A stretch of DNA of 64,000 bases, from assembly GCA_018340375.1 (NCBI GenBank), contig JAFFJZ010000010.1, positions 8,618,001-8,682,000 of the forward strand. Direction: 5' to 3'. The notes below the pieces were generated by a model. It searched no databases and had not been told where the DNA came from. It saw only the letters and a program-made list of their open reading frames with translations. The translations under genes were made by a program, and so were the position numbers. The stretch's first letter is position 1, and each line of letters opens with the position of its first letter. Source of the DNA: Gonatopus flavifemur (Eukaryota; Arthropoda; Insecta; Hymenoptera; Dryinidae). Of this stretch, positions 55,601 to 64,000 are shown piece after piece.

Positions 55601-58600
55601 TAACTTCGCTTATTTTTGGTATTTCTGAACATTTTCGGAAAACTTTGCGTAGAAGTAGCACTCATCACTCCTGAAATTTTGCGCAACGTAGGTGAAAGTT
55701 TTTATAATCGTTTCGCCTACTGCACCGAACGCTATAGCATGTTTTGCCCAAACATGCCTAATATTTGAGAATGGGAGGAAACTACATGTGGAATGTAGGA
55801 ATGGTTGTACATCGTCGAAGAATCGACCGATTCCATAAAGTCAAAAACCATTAGATTCGTGTTGAAAAACGCAGTTCAAAGATGTATCGCAAGCTTCCAA
55901 TTTAATCGCAGATTTGTGTCTTCCTTACCACCCCCATAGCCACTCGGAGTTTTGGATTCTCATTCCCATGGGATGATACAATATTTCTTCCCATTTCATT
56001 GAAGCAACCATCCAAAGATCTACAATCGTTTGATTGTTAAAAAGATCTACATGGGCTCTGATTGTTCCCAGAATAATCTTCCAGTGAGCATAATTCAGCG
56101 AAGAACTAACCGATTTCAAAAACCAAAAAACTGCTGTATTCGGATTAGGAATCCTCATCAAATGAGTTCTCACGAGCCCCCTCCCCCCCCATCCTGTTCA
56201 AGATTTTGCCCCCCTCCGTCTCTTCAGCGCCTCCTTCAAGGTTGAGGACTTCTCACCCCCCTGATATGATAGATCCTGTTTCCCCGTTTAATTAAAATAA
56301 AAAGATCATTTAATTATTTCCACTCTCTCAGAAGTTATCAAGGTGCATCCAGACTTTTGCACCACCCTGTATATGTATACACAAAGCGATGAGGTGTAAT
56401 TGTACTCACATTGTATTGAATAACTGCCTGTACTCGTCATCTCCTTTATTCTCGCTGATCAAGATATCCAATTTATCGATGAGTTCGGATTCGACGGATT
56501 TGAAACTACCTCGAGATCTCTGCTCGCACTCCATCATATCAAAGAATATATGCAAAGTCGCTTTACGTAACTCGCTTTCCGGCACAAGGGTGACTTCGAG
56601 GAACGGTCCAACCATTCCAGGGATGAATTCTAATTTTCGATCCCCCAAATGCGACCACATGGAAAGTATTTGAAAACCCATGAGAACTCTCATATCGCCA
56701 TATTTCTCTACAATTTTCTCCCTTTTCACCTCAGAGAATTGTTCGAGCTGTAACGAGGGTTGAGTCAAATAAGCTACGGCCAAGTTGAAGTACGTCGACC
56801 AAAGCTGTGAATCGAAACTGCCGTGGAGGAATCGAAAAGCCAGAGGTTGTGCCAATTCTTGTAAGGATTTGAGGATCACGTTGTTGGCTTGCATTCTAAT
56901 GACCAACCAATCAGGAGGGAATACTTCCTGTCTCACCAAATCTCGTAGTACTAAGAATACTCGTAGTAAGAAGTCTTTGAGAGGTTTCCGTTCTCCAGTA
57001 TGCGTTAATTCATCCCACAAGCGTGTATAATGATACTCGTCGAGTAATTGTAATAGACCGATCAAACAGGCTACCAAGCAACCAAGAACAGGACCATTAG
57101 CGTTGATGACGATCAATATAGTTTGTATGAGAACATCTAATATCGATAAACAAAGGGTCTCCACGTCGTGATGGATACAATTATTGACTTTATTGGTATC
57201 ACGGCCTCTCTTGTGTAAAAAGCTAAGTATTTCGCCCAGTATCTCGGTGCACGATCGTAATTCTTCTCGTCTGAGTAAATGAATTCTCAAATGCCGACAT
57301 ATGGTAACCAAAAGAAGGTTTCTACTCTCATCGTCGTCTCGGAACAGACTGGATGAGGTTAAATTTTTAATGGCCACTAATTTGGCTTGAGTCAATTGCA
57401 ACGGTGGTTCTCGAGGTACGGAATCTAGCATGGTACAGGTGAGTTTTGTCACTTCCAGAACAGGTAGAACATCGACGAGTTGTTCGAACACAGCCGCAAT
57501 TGATAGAAGTAAAGCTATTTGCGAGAGCAATACCATCTCGTAGGGGAGGCCAAGCATTTTATTCAAGGCAGCGAAGACTAAATGCAGATCGCTTTTGAAA
57601 TTGTCCTCGTACTCCCCAGCGGTGGCTCTAGCGAACAGCAGACGACTTTGTATGATGAATTTGAAAATGTATTCCAGAGATCTAAAGCATTTCATTATGG
57701 GTTCTTGTCTCTCGGCGATAGTAACCCAATCGGCGCAATGCTGTACACTACTCAATAGGCCTTTGTAAACCAAAGCCGCCGCAAAATGACCCGATATATA
57801 GGCGTCCATAACGGGTTTGAAGTGCTCAAATTTCGAATCTTCGAGAAGATTGAAGATGGAGACTAGAACTTGGAATACCAAACCCGAATGAGAGTTCGAG
57901 TTGCCGTTCTCCGTGTGGAACATGGAGAACAATGCATCCAATATATCTTGAAGAAACTTTACTAATTCTTCCCCATCTAATCTTAGAACACGACTCAAGG
58001 CTTCGGAAATGCGCTCTGGATGTGCTTTCCATTGCAGGAGACTCAATAGATCTACGTTTTGAGTTAACTTTGTACTGCAAAGAAGGGTGTGTATGAACAC
58101 CGCTTCTTTTGGAGATCTAGAGAAAGGGGATACGCCTGAAACAAAATATTCACGTTGCATTAGAATTTATATAGGGAACCTATATAAATTTATTCATTCA
58201 TTTCAACTCACCAACGGCGTTCGGTTCTCGCGCGCTGCTAGGTAACGATAAATAACTCAAACAATCCAATTTTGAACGATCCTCGCATTTATAAATATAT
58301 AACTCGTGTTGGCCGTCTTGAAGAGTCGCTCCACCCGGTTCCATTAGACGTACAAAGGCGAAAGCGAAGAGCTTTTTATCATTCTTCTCTCGGGCTGAAA
58401 TGAGAGGGAATGAAATTAAATTCTCAAGAAGAATCTCCAGAGATATGGAATACTTACTAGAACAATGACGGAACTCGAATCGCACGTGACTGCCGTAAAA
58501 TTTGTCAATCGGCACCGCGAGTCGCAAAGTTTCAGCCCAAGATGGACTGTTGTGATGATATATAACCAAACTCTGATATTCCGAACTACCATCCATCCCT

Positions 58601-61600
58601 GCCGCTCCGAATAAACAACCTTCCAACGGTTGACCTTCGGCATCCAGAACTAATATGGTCACCTGAAAATGAATGATTTCTTTCGATAAATGAATTCTCC
58701 TTCCCTCTCAAGATTTTTCACTCTACCTCGATGTTTTTCCCAGTCGACTTTCCACCTCGCTCGAACTCTCCTCGTTCTAGCTTCAGGTACAAATCGTTTC
58801 TCACGTCACCGGGCATGATAACATCGGAGAAGCCAAGTTTCCTCGTCAGACAAATGTTCTTGAAGAGCAGGGGATTTTCATCCCTGACCTGTGACAATTC
58901 ACCATGAAGAACCCGCAGGGACACTACGATTCCGTAATTCGGTTGTCCAGGAAGCGGCGAACATTTATTATTACGTATAATTTGCTCGTGTAATTGATGG
59001 AATTCCTTTTCTTCCCCTTGATATACCTTTTTCGACAAAAATTGATTCGTATGAAAATATTATATGTTACTCAATATCACAAAAAACGAAAAAGGGAAAG
59101 TGCATGAAATATTTGAGCGTACCTTGAAGGTCATTTCAAGTTCATCCGCGTGATCTTGTGCGGTTTCTGCGAGAGATAAAGCCGCGACTCCGTGAGGTCT
59201 TCTATACGTTGCACTCCCAACCTTGTTTTTACCGGAATCGGAATAGAGCATTCTCCCGCATCTCATCACGTGTGCTATCATGTAGAGATCACGACTGAGA
59301 TCCGCATTTCCAAGATCCGTGAAAATTGTGCAATTACTGTGCAATTTTTCCACGTAATTGGAAAAGCCTTCCTTTGATATGCGTACGAGAAATCTTTCAC
59401 TCAGATATTGACCTCTTCTGGCATCGTAAAGTGAGAAATAAATTTCTGCATCTTCTCCGACTGAATGTCCAAAATCTCTCATGCAGAAGTACAAATGATG
59501 GGTTAAAACTTTTTTGTGCTCTTTCCGTCTCAAGGTGCCACGTGCTGATGCTCCTTGTGAATTTTCCGCGCTTTGAACGTGCTGAAAGTTTACATATAAT
59601 TAAGACTTAAAACATTGTTTTTTGTATAAAAACATCGTACAATCGAATACCAATCAAAATCCTGTCCACGTTTTAAATTTCAATTCGATAGTCTGAAGAT
59701 ATTCCAGCAGATATAGGATTTTTTAAATTTTATTTGTGGGGGTACACTGGATCAAAATGACCCATCCGTAATTTCGAAGAGTTGCATAACTCTGGAAAAA
59801 GTATCTTCACATTTCTTTGAATATTGAAAAAACTATCAACTGTAAAGCAAAGCGAGTTTCAGATTCGTATTCGTGCAGACTTCGGCGATGAATTTCAAAT
59901 CTTTCAGAGTCGAGATATGAGCGATCAAAAAACACTTGGTTCAAACTGATCCAGTGTATCCCATTTGTGAAGGAACCATAAGTGTATCCCCAGATGGTTG
60001 ATGTTATTATTCCATTGGAGATCGTTTGGAACTTTCTGTAATGTTTCAAAGTATATGACGTGGATCTTTATAAAAGCACATACTTTTCCCGATCATCAAT
60101 CATTATTCCACAACTATTCCCAGATAAGTCGTACCAAGACTGACAATTGGACCATGACTGGCATCAAGCTTGGTAAGCCAAGTCTCGTTAGCCTAGGCCC
60201 ACCGTAGCTGACTAAGCGTTGATAGAGCCTTAGATACCAATGATAGGACCTAGCATATTTTGCCGCGTTTGATTTATTTTTCGTCAACCAAGCTCTAATC
60301 GACACTTGGCTCGCTGTAAGCCTAGATATAGCCACATGACGTGGACCTGGAATTCATTCGCATTTCACAAACTTCTTTATAAATTCATTCCATTGATTCT
60401 GAACGCTTTTAGAACCCTTGTGCTGTCTAGACTGAAGTGATTGTGTTGAAATCTAATATTCCGAAATTTCATGTGTCGGAATATATTATATTCAATCAAG
60501 TTTGGATGCCAATAAGGAAACTATCCTATTCGTTGAAGTTGATTGTATATCAATCATGGCACCAATATTGAATTTTGATATTGAACCAAGCTTGGATGCC
60601 AAGCGTTGAACATTGTTATCATCCCAGACAATCATCTAATTTGATACCAATGTTGGTAACCATGCTAGGCCCAATGTTGACTAGCATTGGCTCAAGCTTG
60701 GTACATTTGTTGACGCATACCTGGGTATCATGACCATTGAGAAATAACTAGCGAGTTAACAATATATGAGTGTTAGCCTATTATCATTTGTCATCGTCGG
60801 TTCGTTATCATAATTGAAAACAAAATTTTAATAGACAACTCTCGATCAGCTGTTCAGTGTTCGTTGAAAGGATACCCACATGGATATCCAAAATATCTGA
60901 GATAACCAATGAAAATCTAATGGACGTCCATAATCTTATAGATGATAGATCCAGTAATAAATATTTCTTGATTTTGCCAGTATAATGGAAGCATTCCAGA
61001 TTCAAAAGTTTCAAAGTGTGCAATGTATGATGCATACACTATTATTATTCTATATAATCTGCAAAGTTGTCGTGAAAATTAGAGATGTGCGAATCACGTT
61101 TTTAGACCCTCGAATCGAATCCGAATCGAATCGAATGGTGAAAAATCACATCGAATCGAATCACAAAATAAAATCAGTACTGGATATAATAATCATTTGA
61201 ATGGTATTTAAACATTGCATACGTATTGTCCTAGGGTAGATGTACCATTCAGAGGCTCTTTAAGCCTTCTTAGCCCATTGAATTCGTCTTCATTTTTCAT
61301 ATTTTGAACATCAAAAGTGAAGTCCTCATATTCGCTATTTTATATTCGTGAGGAATTCATATTTATTAGCTTGATTTGTTAATTCATAATCATCGATCAA
61401 ACTGAGATGAAAAATCTCTGATAAACTTTGAAAAAACTTTGCCCCAATCATATTTTCCATCATATTTTTCATCGAAAATTTAGAATTGATCAGACTTTTT
61501 CGGATTTGTTCAACAAGAAGTCCGAGTTTTTTTTTCTAGAAATTATAGAGAAATTTTCAAACATTTCTTCTGATCGAATTTGCAACCCAGATAGCACAAG

Positions 61601-62349
61601 AGTTCTGAAAGAGGTCATAAAGAATATGAAGTATTCTCATAGAACTCTTTTGGAATTATTGTGCTATCTGAGAAATTTTGCACAAATGTCGGAAGCACCC
61701 GCTGTCGGGTTATTATAACCAAATTTCGGGTTGTTGTACCTATTTTTTTTTCAGTGCCTATAGCGCTCGAGTGATTTGTTATCCGGCCACTGATTCGTTT
61801 TAATAAATGATTCAAATTTCAGTAACATTGAATTCTTGTTAAAATTACGTTTCTTTGACTAATGTGTTCTACTTGAATATAACTGCGGTAATACTTCTTA
61901 ATACACCGTGGAAGTTCAAATGAAGTTCAAAACGATTCATAAAGAATTTCCAAATTTCATCAAGAATTCTTTTGAATAGTTGTGTAGTATGAGTCGCACA
62001 GCCAGTAACATTTAACAATCTTTCGATGGTGAATATCCAATGGAATTATTTTGCGAACAATATTTTGTACACATTCTTCAATCAAATACACTGAAGAAAA
62101 ATGTATTTCACTCGAATGAAGTTTTTTTTTCAGTGTAACATTGATTCGGAATCGAATCATTGCGATTCGAGCATTTCGAATAATTCGATTTGAGATTTTT
62201 GTTATTCGATTTCGAACTATTCGCACATCTCTAGTGGAAATGAATGATGATAAAAATTACTTACCACATGATAGAGTTCAACAACCGACATAGTATCCGG
62301 ATCGACCATATGAGCCCCTTGTCGAGGTACCAAATCCAATCCAAGTTTT
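46520..62349 (-). CDS. spg: DOCK-family guanine-nucleotide exchange factor, DOCK3/4 (Sponge) type, 5' partial
   Basis: A cytoplasmic GEF that activates Rac or Rap1 through its DHR-2 domain, usually with an ELMO partner; DHR-1 binds phosphoinositides. Visible order (residues counted from the window edge): post-SH3 linker and C2-flanking region 1-281, DHR-1 about 182-411, helical scaffold 411-986, DHR-2 about 990-1440, Pro-rich tail with several PxxP motifs to 1767, ending ESTV. The SH3 and first about 150-200 residues lie beyond the window. GSHVRFEFRHCS and HELYIYKCED fit the DOCK3/4 branch better than DOCK1/Myoblast city, from memory; family certain, branch likely. Fourteen exons join in phase. 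Large introns carry transposons. Confidence 0.9.
46897..47136. repeat. TACCCTGGTT TIR element built of GAGATTTGGCCAGAA words
   Basis: Left TACCCTGGTTTAAA-like end (TACCCTGGTTAAAAGAATCC) and right AAACCAGGGTA, with TA at both borders. The interior repeats GAGATTTGGCCAGA and AACATTG words. Same vocabulary as 5291-5517. Confidence 0.7.
47573..47868. repeat. ACCCTGTTAC TIR element built of CCAGCTGGAATTCC words
   Basis: Left ACCCTGTTACAAAAATCCAG and right CTGGATTTTCGTGACAGGGT are inverses with small changes. The interior repeats AGCTGGAATTCCAC-like words and is palindromic overall (GAAATTTACCTG pairs with CAGGTAAATTTC). Confidence 0.7.
48216..48487. repeat. Second CCAGCTGGAATTCC-word element
   Basis: The same words as 47573-47868 (CCAGCTGGGATTC, TTTACCTGCGTTTCCAG, AACGCAGGCAAATTTTGG), again palindromic. 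The right end TGTAACTGGACCCTGG abuts the next element; the left end is unclear. Confidence 0.6.
48488..49779. repeat. CCCTGGTA-ended element filled with GATTCAGAG array, about 1.3 kb
   Basis: Left end CCCTGGTACAAAATCTCTCT then GAATCTCTCTG. Right end AGAGAGATTCAGAGGGATTT then TTTTTACCAGGGG, a loose inverse. Between them are about 1.2 kb of diverged AGAGAAATTCAGAGAGATTC words with a faint longer period (recurring GGAACTTTCCAGAAGG-like blocks every 150-200 bases). An ORF of 71 codons inside is a by-product. Confidence 0.65.
49804..50373. repeat. TACCCAAG TIR element built of GGGCCC/CTTGGCC words
   Basis: Left TACCCAAGTGTGTATTG and right CAATACACGCTTGGGTA are inverses with one mismatch. The interior words include GGTGGGCCCCAT, AGGGCCCCAC and ACATGGGCCCCAT, GC-rich for this window. 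Confidence 0.7.
50664..51034 (-). CDS. spg: spg exon: tail with Ser and Pro-rich segments
   Basis: Acceptor CATTCAAG, donor GTAAGT at 50658-50663. It reads TPDKRDMNSSSSSGNSTTVV, then PPAPPKRLVYKR, and ends SLSLSNQE in phase 0. If the donor were not used, translation would continue VSDLVFVV to a stop at 50637, a possible shorter isoform. Confidence 0.8.
51487..51848 (-). CDS. spg: spg exon: Pro-rich tail
   Basis: Acceptor TATTCATAG, donor GTAAGT. It reads SPLPPLPVHEKQRPATLE, PPPIPQREVRPRS and PAPPLPPRGC. Several PxxP motifs could bind SH3 adaptors such as Crk (inference from family). Confidence 0.85.
51945..52620 (-). CDS. spg: spg exon: DHR-2 lobes B/C
   Basis: Acceptor CAAATACAG, donor GTAAGA. 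It reads IQICNVKPIPEEGSLACSG, then VVAFYLVNDVRKFTFDRP and SMRLQGIIDANVMGGITKYQ, the catalytic DHR-2 half that contacts the GTPase, ending LARQRSIHQDSIV in phase 2. Confidence 0.9.
52701..52842 (-). CDS. spg: spg exon: DHR-2
   Basis: Acceptor CATTCCAG, donor GTAAGT. It reads NKLFIYRGLEYERIGAFTQR and ends SILSSEGQ in phase 1. The FIYRGxEYERI pattern is typical of DOCK DHR-2. Confidence 0.9.
52909..53346 (-). CDS. spg: spg exon: DHR-2 lobe A
   Basis: Acceptor TTCCTACAG, donor GTGAGT, 438 bases in phase 0. It reads NFYKNEFNRKEMYLRYIYKL, then HDLHLAAENYTEAGFTMKLY and the helical lobe A, ending FYGLSFPLFVR. Confidence 0.9.
53586..53748 (-). CDS. spg: spg exon: start of DHR-2
   Basis: Acceptor TCTCCATCAG, donor GTGAGC. 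It reads LLDRVQSEDPTWKDSGTAFI, then RLLERLLDYR and ends TVNLL in phase 0, matching the conserved run at the entrance of DHR-2. Confidence 0.9.
53871..53888 (-). CDS. spg: spg 18-base microexon, probably optional
   Basis: On the - strand GGAACACCTCAGTGCAGT lies between GGCATCAG and GTAAGT. It enters and leaves in phase 2. Inclusion gives FNT-MEHLSAV-LLDRV; skipping gives FNT-I-LLDRV. Both are open. The acceptor has a weak pyrimidine tract, which fits regulated use. Confidence 0.55.
54121..56369. mobile_element. 2.25-kb DNA transposon with about 210-bp inverted ends
   Basis: Left end CAGGGTGATGCAAAAGTCTA and right end, complement, CAGGGTGGTGCAAAAGTCTG; the match runs about 210 bases inward (CAACCTTGAAGGAGGCGCT is shared). 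A second inverted pair lies inside (55270-55470 with 55955-56150; GGGAACAATCAGAGCCCATG exact). No intact transposase is seen, so it is a non-autonomous or decayed element. It fills most of an spg intron and ends about 40 bases from the donor of the 1726-base exon. Confidence 0.8.
56410..58135 (-). CDS. spg: spg large exon: helical scaffold between DHR-1 and DHR-2
   Basis: A 1726-base exon, acceptor TTGTTTCAG, donor GTGAGT. It reads VSPFSRSPKEAVFIHTLLCS, then STKLTQNVDLLSLLQWKAHP and about 500 residues of mainly helical sequence as in other DOCK proteins, ending DDEYRQLFNT. Confidence 0.93.
58212..58394 (-). CDS. spg: spg exon: end of DHR-1
   Basis: Acceptor TCATTTCAG, donor GTGAGT. It reads REKNDKKLFAFAFVRLMEPG, then HELYIYKCEDRSKLD, ending REPNAVG. 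Confidence 0.9.
58458..58662 (-). CDS. spg: spg exon: DHR-1
   Basis: Acceptor ATTTTCAG, donor GTAAGT. It reads VTILVLDAEGQPLEGCLFGA, then YHHNSPSWAETLRL and GSHVRFEFRHCS, the DHR-1 C2-like core. Confidence 0.9.
58727..59026 (-). CDS. spg: spg exon: start of DHR-1
   Basis: Acceptor GAAAAAG (weak tract), donor GTAGAG. It reads VYQGEEKEFHQLHEQIIRNN and PGDVRNDLYLKLERGEFERG, ending GKNIE in phase 0. Confidence 0.88.
59123..59581 (-). CDS. spg: spg exon: N-terminal region before DHR-1
   Basis: Acceptor AACTTTCAG, donor GTACGC, 459 bases in phase 0. It reads HVQSAENSQGASARGTLRRK, then HHLYFCMRDFGHSVGEDAEI and LHSNCTIFTDLGNADLSRDL, a conserved DOCK stretch. Confidence 0.9.
60115..60735. repeat. 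CCCAGATA-ended element built of ACCAAGCTTGGCATCAA words
   Basis: TTCCCAGATAAG on the left and a loose inverse CCTGGGTATC near 60720 on the right. The interior repeats CAAGCTTGGTA, AGGCCCA and TTGGATGCCAA words in both orientations. Confidence 0.45.
61080..62233. mobile_element. hAT-like TIR element with 8-bp target duplication
   Basis: Left end TAGAGATGTGCGAATCACG; right end ATTCGCACATCTCTA is its inverse. Flanks are GTGAAAAT (61072-61079) and GTGGAAAT (62234-62241), an 8-base duplication with one difference, the length expected of hAT transposons. Subterminal GAATCGAATCGAAT words are inverted near 62150. No transposase is seen. A smaller hairpin (AGATAGCACAAGAGTTCT, 61588-61671) is nested inside. 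Confidence 0.8.
62265..62349 (-). CDS. spg: spg most 5' exon in window
   Basis: Acceptor GTTTTAG, donor GTAAGT at 62259-62264. One base completes an earlier codon, then KLGLDLVPRQGAHMVDPDTM to LYHV, matching the conserved region just after the SH3 domain in DOCK3/4. Earlier exons are beyond 64000 or too weak to see. Confidence 0.85.
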
Positions 62350-62692
62350 CTAAAACAAACGAAAACCATCATTCCTCAACGTGATGCTGATAGACAAAGA
62401 AATTTTCAGATGAATTCTATTCATACGTAGCCTTGATATTTGAAAGTTATATAAAACTTTCCTCATTATTTTGACGAGAGGAAAAAATGTATCAACACAA
62501 CACTCTTAATCAGACTTAGCTATGGGAGCTCATTTTCAGTTCCCACAGCCACTCACTTAGCGAGAAGGACAAAAAATGTAGCTGCTGCAACTATAATTTC
62601 ACAGCTAATTTATGTCGCCATGCAAATATCAACCATAAAACCTGGGCAGTCACAGCTACGACTTTCTATTGTAGCAGCCAATAAATAGTAGA

Positions 62693-63006
62693 GCTGTGCG
62701 GTTGATCGATCAATCGATTAAAACGATTGATTGTCAACGTTCAATCGGATGATTCCGGTCAATCGTTTCCACGATTGAACCGTTTATCGATTGATCGTTT
62801 TTTCGAATAATCCGTTGATTGATTGAACGTTGACCGATAAATCGTGAAAATGTGTACCCAGAATCCACTTATCATTCGATTCCCCAATTGATTGAGAAAA
62901 CGATTCCCCGGAATCCACTGATTAATCGAAAAAACGATTAATCGCTTAATTGATGAATCCTTGACAATTAACCGTTTTAATCGATCAATCGATCAACCGC
63001 ACAGCG
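62693..63006. repeat. Palindromic element with ATCGATCAATCG arms
   Basis: GAGCTGTGCGGTTGATCGAT on the left pairs with ATCGATCAACCGCACAGCGC on the right with one mismatch, and ATCGATTAAAACG pairs with CGTTTTAATCGAT. The interior is full of CGATT/AATCG words in both strands. The ends resemble the TAGAGATGTGCG type; no clean target duplication could be assigned. Confidence 0.75.
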
Positions 63007-63273
63007 CTTATGAATAAATGTAGCTGCAATTAGTTTAGCTGTAGCAGTGAAGAAGAGGTCCTGAAAAAATTGAGTAGCTGCCACAGCTATTTCATTTTAT
63101 TGCGTTCAGAGCTGCACGGAGACGGATGTTTTTTTTTAATCAAAGCACGTACAAAAAAATTTGTCGTTCTCACAAACATATTCATTCCAGAAGCTAAAAC
63201 GTTAGCTCTGCTAATTAACTTCCTTATGTCAGCAAAAAAGTTTAATCGCATTAATCACTCACCCACACAGCAC

Positions 63274-64000
63274 TCCCCTGGAAAAAAAAATCTCTCTGAA
63301 TCTCTCTGAAATCTCTCTGAATTTCTCTGAATCTCTCTATATTTTGGGACAAATTTCAGAGAGATTCAGAGTGATTCCAGAGTAATTCAGAGGAAGTTAG
63401 AAACTTTTCCGATAGTGATACGTTCTGAATTCTTCAACTTTCTCTGAATCTCTCCGCATATCACTGAATCCCTCAGAATTTTATATATTTAAATTTCAAA
63501 GCTCCCTCTAAATTTACCTGAATATCTCTAAATTTCTCTAAATCTCCGGGAATTTAATGTATTCAGATTTCAACGCTCCCTCTGAATTCCTCTGAATCTC
63601 TCTGGATTACTCTGAATCTTTCTAAATTCCTCTGAATATTTCTAAAAAGTTCCACAATCTTTCTTAATGTATCTGTCTCTGAAAGTCTCTAAAACTTCCA
63701 GAAAGCCTCTGAAATGCAGGACCAAGATTTTACTGAATTTATTCCTCTCTGAATTTCCCAGACTTCTCTCGCATCTCTCTGAATCTTTCTGAAAAATCCC
63801 ACGCACAATTTTTCCTAACTCACCTGTCTCTGTGAGTCTCTGACACTCCCTGAATACCTCTGGAATCCTGAACCAAAAATTTAGCTGAATCAATTCCTCT
63901 CTGAATTTCTCTGAATCTCTCTGAATTACTTCGGATCTTTCTAAACTCCTCTGAATATTTCTGAAAAGTTCTACGCCCAATCCGTCTGAATTGATCTATC
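63274..64000. repeat. CCCCTGG-ended CTCTGAATC array, right end outside window
   Basis: It starts CCCCTGGAAAAAAAAATCTC then TCTGAATCTCTCTGAA, the same terminus and word as 48488-49779, in CT orientation with a short stretch of GA orientation near 63355-63400. It runs to the window edge. Confidence 0.6.

Larger units (their letters stand above)
59582..62264. other. spg: spg intron with nested transposons, 2.7 kb
   Basis: Lies between the exons ending LYHV and starting HVQSAEN. It contains a word-repeat element near 60115-60735 and a hAT-like element (61080-62233). The rest (59600-60110 and 60740-61071) is AT-rich with no feature I can support. Confidence 0.7.
62350..64000. other. spg: spg 5' intron or upstream region; repeats only
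   Basis: No further spg exon recognised. Contains AGCTGC/GCAGCTA words at about 62530-63080, the ATCGATCAATCG palindrome and the CTCTGAATC array. Confidence 0.5.

Noticed and set aside
55189..56173. Two similar small ORFs on opposite strands (NYAHxxIxLGTIRAHVDL)
   Set aside because: They are the two arms of an inverted repeat within a transposon, not two genes; no start or domain support.

Overview
The window looks like nuclear DNA of an insect: AT-rich, spliceosomal introns with GT/AG ends, two large conserved developmental genes, and dense small DNA transposons. The species cannot be fixed from sequence alone. The repeat style would fit Hymenoptera, but that is an impression.

Two convergent protein-coding genes are well supported. 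On the + strand, 17655-38640 is the seven-pass cadherin Flamingo/Starry night (stan, vertebrate CELSR). I rebuilt it as 13 coding exons plus an optional 7-base microexon. Every junction keeps phase, giving about 3180 residues: signal peptide, about nine cadherin repeats, EGF and laminin-G modules, laminin-EGF, hormone-receptor-type domain, GAIN/GPS, 7TM and a long Ser-rich tail. On the - strand, 62349 down to 46520 is a DOCK-family Rac/Rap GEF, most like the DOCK3/4 (Sponge, spg) branch. I rebuilt 13 exons plus an 18-base microexon, about 1767 residues. Its N-terminal SH3 region lies beyond the right edge. Several pieces are not visible as ATG-started ORFs and were found by reading splice sites: stan exon 10 (32417-32654), both microexons, the spg exon at 62265-62349 and the spg terminal exon at 46520-46696.

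Layout: 1-17.5 kb has no confident gene; it holds foldback elements, MITEs, a gag-like remnant and two CpG-richer blocks that might be regulatory or 5' UTR. 17.5-38.6 kb is stan, with large repeat-filled introns at 23.6-28.9 and 33.2-37.7 kb. 38.6-46.5 kb is the convergent intergenic region: 3' UTR candidates plus four large foldbacks. 46.5-62.3 kb is spg, with introns at 46.7-50.7, 53.9-56.4 and 59.6-62.3 kb filled by transposons. 62.3-64 kb is repeat within or upstream of spg.

The most interesting signals are: (1) a 7-nt microexon at the end of stan that switches the C-terminus between a class I PDZ ligand (ETSV) and an acidic end without it; (2) an in-frame 18-nt microexon in spg at the entrance to DHR-2; (3) a GPS in which the usual His before the cleavage site is Gln; (4) a group of foldback/TIR elements with similar CCC-starting ends whose interiors are each built from a different degenerate short word; (5) a hAT-like element with a near-perfect 8-bp duplication 31 bases from an spg splice donor. 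No CRISPR array, rRNA, tRNA or exotic gene system was seen.
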